Counted from the stretch's first letter, positions 1-13,494 are shown. The stretch: DNA of 64,000 nt from Lonicera japonica (GCA_021464415.1 CM038471.1:77730414-77794413), one strand, 5' to 3'. Numbers and translations are program-made. The notes: generated by a model not told the origin, from the sequence alone.

Positions 1-247
1 ATTTTTCAGGGTAATTAAAACTTTGCACTAATAACAGTGACCGTATGGAATAGGTAAATTGTCGAACCGTGTTATTTTATGCTAATAACAATAACTGTGA
101 ATTACGTAAATTGTTGAGTCACGTTATTTTTTGTCATTGTGTGTTTGTTTATTCATCTCATATTTTCTTAAAATTGTCACAACCGAATCCGGGTAATCGA
201 ATTGGATCTAGTCTGTCAATAAACAAACCACAGCAATATTCACATTA

Positions 248-792
248 GGCCTTGTTTGATTCGGGTATTAAAAAGTGGGATGAGATTGTTAATTCCACTT
301 TTTTTATAATACCTTGTTTGATTTGCACAAATTTACTAGGATTACTAATACCGGTACTAACTTAATACTACTCTTTGTGGTATAATTTAATACCAGGGGG
401 CGGTGGTATTATTTATCCAGGATTAAAAAAATGAACCATATATTTAAAATGCCATTACTACTATAATATTTTCAAAAATGCTACTACTACTACTACTACT
501 ACTACTATATTATTATTATTTTATTTTATTTTTTGAATTTTTTTTTCTAATTTTTTTTTAAAATTTTATTTTTTTGTACAAATATTTTTATTTTTTTAGT
601 CCAAAATATAATCCCGTATACAAGTTACATAATCAAACATGGTATTAACATCAGCATGAGATATCCTAGTATTAATACTGCATGAATCAAACAAGGTATT
701 GGTATTAAATGAATACTAGGATTAATAATCCAGTATTATTAATACTGGTATTGTTAATTCCACTGACCCTAATACCTGAATCAAACGAGGTC
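248..792. mobile_element. Tourist-like MITE with internal second inverted repeat
   Basis: The left end reads GGCCTTGTTTGATTCGGG and the right end is its imperfect reverse complement (CCTGAATCAAACGAGGTC). Both ends are flanked by TTA (245-247 and 793-795), the 3-bp target duplication expected of PIF/Harbinger (Tourist) elements. A second inverted pair lies inside (ACCTTGTTTGATT near 311 and AATCAAACAAGGT near 685-697), so a related element seems nested in the first or an arm was duplicated. There is no coding capacity. An ACT trinucleotide run lies near 481-507. Confidence 0.75.
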
Positions 793-1809
793 TTAGGGTA
801 CTATGTGATCATAAAAGATTATTCGTGGCTACTGATAAGGTACGGTAAACTCTTCCTGATGTTCATCATGCACTTTCTAACATGTTCGTGGTGTGCCATT
901 TTGTGTGCATACTTCAAATCTCTTGAACCACATATCTTTGGCATGAAATGTGCTTTCATTTAGGATTAGATCACTTCATAAGATTTTGTGGTTGTAATAA
1001 GCTGCGTTCTTCTTCAAATCACTAGCTCAAATTATAATTCAAATTTATTAACCCACATATATATAAAATTAGTCTCTCCATTATACTACTAATATAATAT
1101 ATGCGTATGGTACTTGTAAGTTGTGACAAACTTCCTTTGTTAAAGTTATGATATCCTCATCAGTCATCGGTAGGGGTGTAAAAGATTAGTTCATTGTAAT
1201 TTAAATATGTTAAACTCATGTATATATATATAATTTTTTTTTTCTATTACACTAGTGATGTAGAATATACAGTTTGTGGTACAAAAATAGTGCTAATATG
1301 AGTAGGGTGATGCACCATCAAGATGACTTAGGAACAGTACAGCCTAAACTAAATGTGATGGTCCACGTGTAGCTATGCATGAAGAGAGATAGAAAGGCCA
1401 CACACACAGGTCGTCAATGTGAGGTCCTTCTAACATGACCTAAAAAGTAAAAGCGTGTGCGGGGTTGTTGGTTTTTGTTGGGGTTGTGTGTGTGTGTGGT
1501 GTTTGGGGAGGGGGTGGGTTGGGGGGGGGGGTGTTGTCGTGTCAACAATAAAATAAAATTTTGATGCTGGATTATTTATACCCTAACTCTTTTGATATTA
1601 TATACTTCCAAAACAACGTAAAAAATAAAATTCACATTTAAGTAATAATTCATCAAGTTAAGTATTGAAATACTATTATAGAATACCATTCGCTCAAAAT
1701 TTATCATAATATAATTTAATGTGAGGAAAGTGCACGAATTTTCTTAAAATAAAGTGAGCAAAATTTAAATTATGAACCATCAAATATATTTTTTCCTCAA
1801 ATTCATGAA
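793..1809. other. Intergenic, no gene seen
   Basis: AT-rich spacer with GT- and G-rich low-complexity sequence at about 1455-1535, including a G homopolymer near 1520-1530. I see no credible coding sequence or RNA gene. Confidence 0.6.
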
Positions 1810-2118
1810 AAAGAAATCATTTTTCTTGTCTTTCCCATGGAGGTGAGAAATTAAAGTTCTTGTCAAGTTTTTATTTTTGTGTTTAGTAAAGTATGGAAAG
1901 TATTTAGGTAGGTGTATTATACGTTGTCCAAAATTTTTATAATAAATGCTAGAAAATTACAAGAAAAAATCAATCCCATAACTTTTGAGAAGAATGATTT
2001 TACCCCATACTTTTTCCACTGTCAGGAAAGTGTTTCTTGAATTTGTACTTACCAAACAAAGGAAAGTAAAGACTTTCCTTTCCTGAGTTCTCAAATTAAC
2101 GAACCAAACGAGGTATCT
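1810..2118 (-). mobile_element. Diverged MITE copy, same family as 50687-51008
   Basis: The stretch matches the reverse complement of the MITE at 50687-51008 over most of its length: shared TCTTTCCCAT, GGAAAGTATTTAGGTA, AAAATCAATCCCAT and GAATGATTTTACCCC blocks, ending in GAACCAAACGAGGTA. The other terminus has decayed, so the exact limits and target duplication are uncertain. Confidence 0.6.
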
Positions 2119-2373
2119 CTTTTGCCTTTGTTCATCGGAATGGAAATAGAGCAACTCAATGGTTTGCTACTCATTGGAAATTTCCCTCGGTCCTCCTCAA
2201 TTGGCGTTCTAACCTCCCTTCGAGATTGACCTGTATTTTTGTGGCTAATCGTTCTCCCTCCGAAATTGGTTGACTAACATAATTTTATTTTAGGCTATGT
2301 TTTTTTTGTTAGTTGTTGGGTTCTTTGTTCTGTTTTGTTTCTTTATCTATTCTGTTTCGTTTCCTTATCGACA

Positions 2374-2412
2374 ACCCCCCCCCCCCCCCCACACACACAC
2401 ACACACACACAC
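2374..2412. repeat. C homopolymer followed by CA microsatellite
   Basis: A run of C residues is followed directly by a CA dinucleotide repeat. Simple-sequence repeat; any reading frame through it is meaningless. Confidence 0.9.
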
Positions 2413-2849
2413 AAAAAAATTAAGGTGGACATTTGCCCACCTTCTCTCTCTAAGGTGGCTTCGCCACTGTTGGGCGGATAAATGTTTGACTGCATATCAC
2501 TAGCCTGTTATTATATTTTTTTTTTATAATAAGCAAATCCTCAATATTTCAAGCATGCCATTGGAATAAAAGTTCAATCTTTCAAGTATGACATTACAAT
2601 AAAAGTCCAAAGAGCATATATGCTAGATATATGAAGCAATTATTTATTTCAAACTTTGTATATATCTTTGCTTCTTAACCTTTTTCTCCCAATAAATAAA
2701 AATATATAATGCTAAGATCCGAATGACAAAACACAAACATGTTTAATCACTAGAATTAACCTAGTGGCCAAAACTCTCTTCTGACTAACAGGAGCTCTTT
2801 AATTAGAATTATGCAATAATTGAAAAAATAAAAAATACCATCACCCCCC

Positions 2850-3415
2850 CAGGGGCGAAGCCACTAAGGGGCAGGGGCACCTGTCCTTGTTGGATTTCAA
2901 AAATTTTTTATTTAGATATGGGATCTTTTTTGAAAAAAAAAATATATAGGGACTTTTGTAAATAAAAATAAACTTGAGGGTACCTAACTTTAAAAGACTA
3001 AACTTAACAAATTAAAGCCCCACCGTCTAGCTTCTTCTTTATCTCTCTGTCTCAACTTCTTCCTAATCTCTCTGTCTCAGCTTCTTCTTTTTCTCCATTT
3101 CACCTCTCAGTCTCTCACCTCTCTGTCTCACTCTCACACTAGCCCATTACCGACGATGCCCGCTTAACAATCTATTTTTTATGTATATTTTTCAATAACA
3201 TTGACTAACAGGAAGTGTTGCAATACTTTCAAAATATGAAAAATTGTAAAATGTTATTGTAATTTATCATAATTGTTCGTATTTGTTATTTTCAGTTTTA
3301 TAAATTATTATTATTAATACTATTTTATTTGCATTAAAAATTTAAAAATTTAAAATATAATTTAATGTGTTTTAAATTTCGACCACCGTTAATTCAATTC
3401 TTGGCTTCGCCATTG
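2850..3415. mobile_element. Probable non-autonomous hAT-type element
   Basis: The left end (CAGGGGCGAAGCCA) and right end (TGGCTTCGCCATTG) form an imperfect terminal inverted repeat of the CAGGGGCG type common in plant hAT elements. The ends sit in C-rich sequence, so the 8-bp target duplication cannot be read with certainty. The interior (CT-rich, then AT-rich) has no transposase. Confidence 0.5.
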
Positions 3416-3850
3416 CCCCCACCCCACCCCCAACACACACATGTCCATTGTCCGCCACCCATAATTTCTTCTTGGGAAATCTCATTTTTCTATCTGCAGA
3501 ACAATACCCTCACCTAAACTTTGCAATTTTCCCATGTGAATCTCTCTCTCTCTCTCTCTCCAATTTAATTTTAACACTATCACTTTCTTGAGCATGCAAT
3601 TAGTTTAAATTTAATTGATGATTAGAAATAAATTGATTGATTACACTAAATTTAATATAGTAGTTATATCTTGACAAAATTAAAATTTAATTCGCTATAT
3701 CTTAAAATAAAATTATATATTAGAATTTTAATTAGAATCAGACAGAGTATATAAATACTGGTATGCTAGTACTAGTAAATTGTCTCGCGAATGATGAGTG
3801 GCATTGCATTTTGTTTGTCATACTTAATTTGAAGATTTTTCAAAAATCTA

Positions 3851-4118
3851 TGGGCGTGTTTGATTGCGAAGTTGAAAAATCAACAACTATTATTTATGAG
3901 AAATTAAAAAAATAGAAGTGATTTTGGTGGGATATTGTCCATCTCTTCGTTTTTTCTCATGATTTTCTTTTTACTCACTCGCCAAAGAATTTTTTTCTCT
4001 GGGAAAATCAAAAACATTATACTCCATATCATTAGAGTATTCAACTTATTTTCAAACTTCTTATAAAATTTAGTTGTTTTTCAATCATTTTTCCATTTTA
4101 CAATCAAATACAACTTTA
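3851..4118. mobile_element. MITE-like inverted repeat element
   Basis: The left end (GGGCGTGTTTGATTGCGAA) pairs imperfectly with the right end (TTTACAATCAAATACAAC). The interior resembles the elements at 20897 and 53772 in its long T and A tracts around a TTTTTC core and in its AACTT/TTTCTC motifs. No protein is encoded and the target duplication is unclear. Confidence 0.5.
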
Positions 4119-4504
4119 GATGGAGAACTGCGGACATGCTGATTAAACATTATTAAGAGTCGAATCAAATCACAAAATTAAAAAAATATAAAAGCAGAGG
4201 AAATTATCCATTACAATGGTGATGCACTGGTGCTGTATAATAAATTAACTAAAAGTACGCTAAAATTCTGAGACCCATTTTTTCTCTTGTCCCTCCTTAA
4301 ACAAACCGAACTTATTTATCAGTTGTAAAAAAAAAAAAAAAAAAAGAAATTTACAAAACCTGTTGGCAAACTTACTAATTTTTTTTTGTTTCTCTCTTTT
4401 TATCTGACGTTCATCGTTTATATCATAACAGCGGGTATGCCCAATATAACCTTTTCAGTTAAAAAACAAACTAATTAAGGAGCAAACCCCCGTTACGAAG
4501 ATTC

Positions 4505-4535
<31 letters not shown>

Positions 4536-7241
4536 TGGATACGATAAATAATTTTAAGAAAGGGAATTAGAATTAATGTCTTTGGATCGGAATCACTTGG
4601 CTTGCTATTCAGAAACAGTGGGGGTAATAGTTTAATTTTCGCAGAGATTGTGTCTTGCCCGCAATTATAGCCCCCTCTCTCTGCCAAATAATAATAATAA
4701 TCATATTAAGTATATTATATAATGTGTATTATACTCATAGTCTCACATTTTAATTAATTAATGAATTATCCTGGGAATATAATATAATATTATATTAATT
4801 AAATGCAGAAAGCCCATTCTTGTCTGGTTTTCAGCGGTTATAAACGCATTCCCCATGTGCTTTGGTTCAGTTGTCTTCATAACTTGTAGTTGTAGGCTTT
4901 AACTAATCCTTAAAATATTGCATGTTTTTTCTTTTAATAATAAGCCTACGCGCCAATTTTTATTCAAAGAAAAAAAGAAGAAGAAACTAATCTTTAAAAT
5001 AAAATTTGAAGTACTAATACGTAAAATGATATGTCTGTATTAAATCAGTCGACAGTTATATGAATGTAACCATTGTGGTATTATTTTTGCTAATCAGATG
5101 CATTCAATGTACAACCATTTTATAGATTTTTTCTGTTCTGAATATATTGTACATTTTTCTTGGTTAAACTTGGATTCGGGATTTGTTGACCTTGTTTTGA
5201 GAAGGGTTTAGGATTGTGTTGACCTTTGCACATGATTGATGGGTATAATAGAATAAAATAATTTTAGATAGACTTGTATTTCTAACATAAAAATTGACAT
5301 ATTAATGTGGCCAACATGTAAATATTAGTTAGATTGCAGGTCGAGATCAAATTCAACTTTGTTAAAAGATAATAAGTAAAGTAAATGATTTTTCTTCGTT
5401 CATTTGATCTCTATTTTTTGCTGTATCATTTATTTCAATTTTTTGTCAGAGGAATGTTTTCTTCCGGCTAGAATTTCAATAAATAGAAATTAATTTTAAT
5501 CTGAATAGTTCAATTTAAAATTATAATTAAAATTGCAATTTACCTCTAAAATGTGTGACATTTGTCATTTTCGAGGGTTTGATCCCACTTGACAAATTAA
5601 TTACATATTTAAGTTGGTCATGATCTTATTCTGCGCATATATTATAATAATTTTTTTTTGGCAAACCTATTAATTAATACATTTGATGATTTTTCTTTTT
5701 TCCTTAGTTCTCATTTTCTAAAAAAGAACAAAAGGAATTACTCAAATAATTGTTAGATGCATAGCATCATGAGATTCTGATGATCACCAAACAATAGGCT
5801 GTCTACTATACTATGAAAGGTCATGTCCTTGGCTATATATGAATACAGGAAATGCTTTGGAGTATAAAACTATCTTAAAAATTGTGATACAAATAAATTT
5901 AAACCTCATAAATTTGTATTGAAATTTTAAAAAATAAAAAAATAATAAATGTTACAGTTATTTTCAAATAATAATTTTGAGATTTTTTCAAACTATGTAA
6001 CATTACTCGATCATGTAAAAATATCTCCATTTCTTTTTTTGGTTATGCCTAATATACCCTTCGGCGGCCTTTCTCCAAAAGAAGAGACGGACACTATTTT
6101 AAATATTGGAGAGAAGCCCAACTTCATGTCTTAATTTATAATTCTCCTCCCCACTTCCTTCCCTATAATTGAATTATCATGTCTATTTGATGTATATCGT
6201 TACTCTAAAAAAAATTATTTCTAGTCTACTATATTATATAAATGAATTATATTTTGAAATTTTAAATATATTTGTGTAAAATGCCTCGATAATTTTTTTA
6301 TGAATAAAACATGTCACAAGATCAAGACGTTTTGCATCGAGTCTTTTTTTTTCCTTTGTTGGTTTGTAAAAACAAACTTAAAAGTGGATCAAAAATACGT
6401 GAGTCGTATATAAAATAAGAGCTAATTTAAACATATAATTTTAATAAATTTTTGAAAAATTGAAATTGATTGTATAATTATATCAACCGCTAACATTGTC
6501 AAAGCTTAATTAACAATTAATAATTGAAATAAAGAGAACCCCCAAAAGTAACTTTGTTTCTTTTCAACTAAATGACCTCCAAATTAGTATTAGCCTCACA
6601 AAAGATTTATACTGCTAAAATATAATTGGTTCAACCTCATTTTTGCTATATCTTTTCAAGGTGTGGTAGAGAGTGACATCTATGGAAATAAACACTCGTC
6701 TACTTTAAATTAAGAGTCCTTTTAATTATTTTTTGTTTTTAAAACTTTTTTTGAGATATATAATCAAAATGCTGATCTTTTAAAAAAAACAAGTTCTACT
6801 TTTGAATATCAATTACATTAAAATTTGTGTTTTCTTAAAGCAAAAAAAAATCAAAGTCAGACACTTAATGTGAAACGGGTGGTAATACTTGCTTTTATCA
6901 AAACCTAAGACTCATGAATTGGATATGATAATATTATTATTAGTATTGATTTGCTATTATAATAAGCACAACGGAGAGAGCAGTTATTTTTTTGTGCCCA
7001 CAAAAAATTACTATATTACCCTTCATTTCGTTGATTTGGAATAGAAATATTACCAGCTAGCAGTGGAAATCCGTCCCCCACCCCCTAAAATCCCATCCCA
7101 GCACCATTGTAAACCATATGCCTTCACAACTGGACAAAACTCATTCACATTATTTTACAATATATGAAGTATGGATGCGATACGTAATTTTCTAAAATGT
7201 AGGAAATGACATGTAAGGGGGACACGTTTTTAATTAATTAA
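4119..7241. other. Intergenic, no gene seen
   Basis: AT-rich spacer with short homopolymer and TA runs (for example near 4327-4345 and 4505-4528). Short reading frames here lack family resemblance. I see no RNA gene. Confidence 0.6.
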
Positions 7242-7583
7242 TTAATTATATATGCAATAAATATTAATATTTAAGAATTCAATCAAATGAAAATAAATTG
7301 TATTAATAGATTTTCTAAAGATATGATCTTCTTCTGTTACCTTTTGACATACTACTATCCCTTGCCCAAGAATCTTGAACAAATGAGCTCTCACTCTAGT
7401 ATATGAACTTTTGAAATCTCTCATGCATATATTGCAAGTCCAAGTCACATTTCCACCGGCCTTGTTTCTTGTGTCAACTTCCCTATTTGTTTAAGTCCAA
7501 AGTGGCTTAGTTGCCTCATTATCAATTGATGCTCTAGTGGAGGCAGGACTAGAAGAAACACTAGGAGGAGTAGGAGTAGCCAT
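7242..7583 (-). pseudogene. Broken hAT transposase N-terminus (BED zinc finger)
   Basis: Reading leftward from an ATG at 7583, the frame gives an Ala/Thr/Pro/Ser-rich start, then meets a TAA stop after about 30 codons (near the residues PLWT). The same frame continues into an open stretch whose residues WTCNICMRDFKSSYTRVRAH and then GQGIVVCQKV match the BED-type zinc finger at the N-terminus of plant hAT transposases (paired CxxC, the SYTRVRAHL helix, downstream Cys). Past the finger, similarity stops and the frame ends at 7242. No DDE-type catalytic core or dimerization domain follows, so this is a truncated, stop-containing relic. The GACACG-rich sequence around 8160-8235 may be the terminal part of the same element. 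The family call is confident; the boundaries are not. Confidence 0.75.
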
Positions 7584-7965
7584 CTAAATAAATTACCAAG
7601 TATTAGAAATTAAATAATTTGTTTCCAGAATTATAAGGAGCCATAGTCACTTATTACTCAGATTTCACAGTCAAACAAGTCGACATAACAAACAGAGGAC
7701 AGAGCAAGACAGCAAGTCGACATAGTAAATAAAGAACATAGCAAGTTGACATAGCAAGAGAGACGGAGATGAAGATAGATAGAGAGAGAGTTGCGTACCT
7801 GTGAGAAGTCGTCAATGCTTGTGAGGAGTCGACGATGGCTGAGACGAGGTTGGGGCTGAGAAGTCGTCGATAGCTAGAGTTGGGGCTAGGGTTTTGTTTT
7901 GATGGTGACCGGGGAATGGGGCTAGGTTTTACGGGCAAAGAAAGAAATGATATTTGTTACGTTTG

Positions 7966-8070
<105 letters not shown>

Positions 8071-9679
8071 TCCCCTACATATTTTTAGTTATTTATGATT
8101 TTGACCCCTTTTTATGTGTCCCCAGTGTGTCGGCACAAAAAAAATATAATAAACAATTGAACACTCTCCGACACGCGTGTCCCTCATTAGTTAGGTGGTG
8201 TCGGGTCTTCCGACATGTGTCGGGCAGAACACGTGCCCTTTGAGAGAGTATCTGTGCATCATAGTTTACAATATACTTATTATATATTATAATTTATTGA
8301 TTATAATATTATCAAATATGTTAGAAATTATAATATTTTTTTATTATTAAAAAAAGAAAGAAAGAAAGAAAGACAAGTACTTCACGGATAAAATGGAGTG
8401 CCTAAACTTTGAATTTGGACAAATTAAATTAGTAGAATGACCATTATATATAGTAGTAAATAAATTAAATTAAAGGAACCTAGCTAGGTGATTACTGCTA
8501 AGTGACCATACAAAAATCAGTTAAGAGGATCATTTGTCTCTAGTCAAGGAGATGTTGAGAACCTCGTAAGAACATGCTTAGTACGGTTGCATGTACAATG
8601 TATCGCAGAGATCGAGAGAAACAATGTTTGGGTCTATGTATCAAGATGATTTGTTTCTTGATTACCACATTGTACTTTGAAACTAGAAAATCAGTTAAAG
8701 ATCTCAATCCCATATTTAATTTGGGAGTGAGAGGTGTGCGATTAATCCATGATTGGATGGATAAATGTTATATATTATATTACAATTTTAATATTATATA
8801 TAACACACTAGTCTAATTTAGACAATTAATACGCATACTAATTGAATATATATGTTATTTGAAAATTTTCTTTTTAAAGAAAAGTGATAGGTGAGTTATT
8901 AAATACATTATACATATAATTAGTTACAATATATTTAGCAGTAAGTGTTCAATTCTTATTATATATATATATATATATATGAAAAGAAGGCTAGAGGTGA
9001 AAGAAAGACAATTTAAAAGTTTGAGGAAACTTCATTGCTAATTAACATACTGTGATTGTATCATATCATATATTGTCAAATCTTGCAACACAATGTACAA
9101 AGACTAGGGGTACATATATAGTATATTAAAGTTGTTTCTTGTGCTTATTATATAATAATAAAGAGTTAATATATCACTTGAATTTTCCGATGTAAGTACA
9201 TTGATCGTCATCTGACTAGAAGAGTACAATATATCAACATACTTGAATATTAAATTATATATATCCATTAATCATTTTAATATATATATATAACATTAAT
9301 TTTTGGTCTCCATGTATGCAGGTACTTGTATGCTTCCTTAGTTTGGTGGGAAAAATAAATACCCTACCTATATATATATTTTAAGAGAGGGAGGGAGAGG
9401 GGTGGGGGGTGGTTGTAAGGGAAATGCCATGGGAATGTTAATCAATGGGCCGACAAGAGCCTCCAATGATGCCACTACTAGAGGCGACAAAACCTTTGAT
9501 TCCCCCACTGACTCCCTCTCTCTCTCTCTCTCCCCCCTCACACGCACATACACGCACAAGCAATCAAATTATCCCATATGTTTTTCAACACTTTCGTGCC
9601 TATATATGTTTGTGGTTACAAGAAACACTAGCTAGACCTTAGCCAATATATATCTCATGTACTCCTACACTAAAACACT
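8071..9679. other. Intergenic, no gene seen
   Basis: Starts with a GACACG/CGTGTC-rich segment (8160-8235) that looks like hAT terminal sequence, followed by AT-rich spacer with an AAAG run near 8355 and a TA run near 8960. No supported gene. Confidence 0.55.
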
Positions 9680-10170
9680 AATCCCCATATATCTAGAATC
9701 ATCTCTCTCTAGCTCTCTCTCAAATTCTCTCTTATCTCTCACAATTATTTCTCTCCCTCTTTTAAAATCTCTCTCCTCCATTTCACAATCTCTCTCTCTC
9801 CATCCCTATTTAACCACCACCTCCTCTTAACACTTCAACCCACTCTACCACTCTCACTAAGCATTAACCCCCCAATCTCTCGCTAGTCTCTCTAAAAAAT
9901 TTTCTTATCTCTTTCACACAATTTTCCTCTCTCCTATTGCTCATACAAAATCTCTCTACTCTCTCACTCACCCTCTCCCTCCTCCATTTTTCTCTCAAAA
10001 TTAATCTCTCTCTATCTCTCTCGCTCCCTCTCTCTATATATACACGTATATATCTCTATTTAATTAACCACCACCTCCTCGGTCACTTTAATCCCCTTCT
10101 AATTCTCAAGTCATAGCATTAATCCCAATCTCTCTCTCTCTCTCCCCACCAACAACCTTATCCAAACACT
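9680..10170 (+). promoter_or_regulatory. CT-rich promoter and 5' leader of the zinc-finger gene
   Basis: Almost 500 bp dominated by TCTCTC tracts on the + strand, ending at the start codon at 10171. A TATATATA box lies at about 10035-10042, so transcription probably starts near 10065-10075, leaving a leader of about 100 nt that contains further CT repeats. CT-rich tracts of this kind are known in plant core promoters and leaders. The TATA assignment is by position and sequence only. Confidence 0.55.
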
Positions 10171-10626
10171 ATGAGTTTCCCACCAAAAATCTCCCTAAAC
10201 CTTAACCTCCCCATCCAAGACCTCAACCTTGAATTCGTACTCGATCCCTCCTCCTCCTCCTCCTCGTCCTCCTCCCCCCTCAGCCATCAAACTGAGCCAC
10301 GTATGTTCCCATGCAACTATTGCCGCCGCAAATTCTACAGCTCCCAGGCACTAGGCGGTCACCAGAACGCTCACAAACTCGAAAGAACCCTAGCCAAAAG
10401 AACCCGAGACCTTAGCTCGGCCGTGAGACCCCATTCGGGGTGGACCCACCAGCCAAGTGGCTCGAGCCATGTCCGACGTCCAGTTACATTACTTGAGCCT
10501 CAAGGAAGTGTTGGGAGGTTCACTAGTGATATGAAGAGAGAGCTGAATGTGCATTGGGGTATTGAGTATAAGGGGGAGAGTGTTCAAGAGGAGTTTAGCC
10601 ACCTTGATTTGTCTCTTAGGCTATGA
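10171..10626 (+). CDS. C2H2 zinc-finger repressor, ZFP1/3/4/7-like, two EAR-type motifs
   Basis: An intronless 151-residue protein. Residues 8-14 (SLNLNLP) and the stretch after form an LxLxL-type EAR motif, followed by a serine tract (residues 28-36). A single plant C2H2 finger spans about residues 47-67, with Cys-X2-Cys-X12-His-X3-His spacing and the plant signature QALGGH. The flank AHKLERTLAKR is the form seen in Arabidopsis ZFP1/3/4/7-type proteins. The C-terminus ends LDLSLRL, a second, classical EAR motif known in this family to recruit TOPLESS-type corepressors. The protein is therefore probably a nuclear, DNA-binding transcriptional repressor. The first ATG is preferred because the frame opens there, just after the CT-rich leader. 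It is shorter than ZFP4 relatives; subgroup assignment is from memory of family signatures. Confidence 0.9.
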   Translation: MSFPPKISLNLNLPIQDLNLEFVLDPSSSSSSSSSPLSHQTEPRMFPCNYCRRKFYSSQALGGHQNAHKLERTLAKRTRDLSSAVRPHSGWTHQPSGSSHVRRPVTLLEPQGSVGRFTSDMKRELNVHWGIEYKGESVQEEFSHLDLSLRL

Positions 10627-13494
10627 GTTGATTAATGCTAATCTAATATTGTTTTTAGATGTGGTTTTATTTTTAATTTGGTTGTTGGATGTTTGAATTA
10701 ATTAATGAAGAAGAACAGTTCAAGAACATCGAATTGTTTTCTAGTACAAGCATATATAAGTACATTGTCCATTCATTCTCTAACATCTTATAATTTTTAT
10801 TACCTAATTAACAATTCAGTTTCCTTTTTCAAAGCTTAATCAATGTTCTAAATTTTGAAATAATAAACAAATTTAGTTTTCAACTGCGCGCTTGAGATGA
10901 ACCTGTAGACTGTATAGTTGACTTGATTACTAGGGTTTCCAAGTTATAAATACATCTGCTCATGAACATATTGAGGCTTCCTCCACTATTTGTTTTATCC
11001 AAATTAAAAGGACAATTTTCGGTGTTCATTCATCACAAAAATGCATCTGGTTTATAAAGTTCAATTACATCGTTATCCAACGTTTTTATTTTTTTCTCAT
11101 CCATGCATGCATGGTGGTTTATAGGCCTCACCAACTATCATAGGAGTTCTAAGTGATTGCCGGTGACCGGTGAGAACAGGTAATGGTGGCGGCCGCCATA
11201 GTGTGGCTGTTGCAATTTAAATACATAAATTTCTTTAAAAAGAAAAAAAAATGAATGAAAGGTATTTTAGGTAAAAGTGATGGCTTGGGGGCACGCATTC
11301 TTCAAAATGAAAAAATAAGGTGCCTCTTGCAGATTTTTATGTCACTCAAAATTAAGAGTCTATTCTCTTTTAAAGAGGTGTTTCTTTTTAAGACATTATT
11401 AAAATACCACATCGCATGAATTATAGTAAAAAATTAAAGGTTTATTACCTCATGAATGCAAGGCCTTCTTGTTATGCATGCCTGGCCTTAGGCATAAACG
11501 AACAAGGCCGTCTAGCTAGGGCCAAATATTTGAAAAGTTTAAATATATGGTAAATAACTGTTTTATTAAAAATTAATTAGAATAGAATTACGTACCCAAA
11601 TATGTCTAATATTCATTGATAAATAGGGCTCAGTAGTAATAACATCCCCTAGTTCTAAAATATGATATTTTTAGTTAGTGGCATAAGGCAATATTTTTTT
11701 TTCTTCGTACCATAGACATTGATGGTTTGTTTGATAGCAGGTATAAAATTATGGTATATAATATAATTTTGGTAGAAAATGTTTCAATTTTAGAAAATTC
11801 AATGTTATGGAAAAATATTTAAAAATGTTTGATTGCGTTTATTTTGTTGGTGGAATATATCTTCTTCTTCGTCTTCTTCTTCTTCTTCTTCTTTTTTAAT
11901 GTAATGATGATATATTTTTCAACTTTTGGTGTTTAATTTACTCACATTTTATCTAGAATAAAACTTTTTGACATTTGAACTCGTTTCCACCTAATTAAGT
12001 TCTATTTTGTGCATAATTCTATGCATGCTATGATTCACTGCACTAACTTTTTTTTTCTTTCTCAAATTGTATAAGAAATATCAAAACTAAATAGAGCCGG
12101 ATCTAGAATTGTGGGTTTGGGAGTAACAAGCTAGCAATTTTTTGCTTACATAAAAGTAATTAACATAAAAACAAGCTTAAAATAAACTAACCGGAAAGAC
12201 CAACATTTGTTGCATGTTGTTTTCTCCATATTTTTATAGTAGTAAATCTCATTATATGCAAGATTAGAATTTGCATTTATATGTTTAAGCCTAAAATGTT
12301 ATAAATTTTACATATAATAAAAAAAACCCTAAAGGGACCAATAATGTGTAACATATTTATACATAACAAAATAATAATATTATTACTCAAAATTTTTAAA
12401 AACCTAGAGGATACTCTGACCAAAACCATGAACAACTGTAAAATATTTATGTTTATTATGTGTTAAAATGTGCTTGTGTTTATTAGGTAAAAAACTTTAA
12501 TGTGTACGTAAGCTTTGCCCCATTATTTTTTTAACAGATTTATGTACATTGTTTATAGAAAAGAATTTTGTATCTAAAAATCGTCTATGTCCTAAAAAAA
12601 ATCTCTTGCAAATATAATGTAATATATTTCTCGTAAATTAACAACTTATTACCAGAACGTAGCATATGACTATGGCAATTATATTATAATATATATATAT
12701 ATATATATGTATTTTATACTTTATATTATTTTAGAGGAAAAACCCAAATGAGGCTTTTTACCATTCATTGGGTTTGTAAACGCTGTGAGTCTATTGGACT
12801 CCTAATCACTCTAGAGCAGAACTGAAAAAAATGAGAATCATTTATTTTTAAAATGGACGATTGAAAATTTGATATTAGTTTATATTTTAAAGGAGTTCTC
12901 AAAAATCAATAGTAGTTGGAAAAGGAGTTGCAATAAATAAGCCCCCCTCAGTTCAATATATTACAAAAATCTAATATTAAAAAGCCTGATTTAATTGCTC
13001 TCTTTGGCCCATATTTTGTCAGGCCTAATTCTATGGACAGACCAATTTTCGATTAGGCTTCTAACAAGGGCAATTGAGGCCCAAGTAATCCTGCCCAGCC
13101 TACAGCTTTGTCTGAATTTATCATATTATTTAAATTAGTTCACACAACAAGTTTTTTTAATAAATGGTCAAGTTATGAAATTGGCGATTAAAAAAATGTG
13201 TCAATCTTTGTACTTTATATAAATATATATGCGTGTGGAGGAGAATATGTTTAAAGTTATGCTTTAATTACTTGTGTTTTTATTTTCAAGTTTTGAGAGA
13301 AGAGAATGTGTAAATTTTTCTTGGATCCGTTTTGCTAACCATTGAATTATTAGCTCGAATGAATAAATAATATCTTACCACTTAATCGCTTTACAACTTT
13401 TTCATTAACAACAATGTTTCCTTTTTCAAGTTTGCGTAAAAATAATTAATTCAAGAAGTGTTGGCAAATATGGAATAAGGCGGATCGAGAAGAA
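10627..13494. other. Intergenic, no gene seen
   Basis: About 2.9 kb of AT-rich spacer after the zinc-finger gene, with a CTT run near 11860-11895 and TA repeats near 12690. The 3' UTR and poly(A) site of the upstream gene must lie in the first few hundred bases. No further coding sequence recognised. Confidence 0.55.

Noticed and set aside
709..963. 84-codon hydrophobic frame at the end of the first MITE
   Set aside because: Its start lies inside the MITE's inverted repeat and there is no family resemblance.
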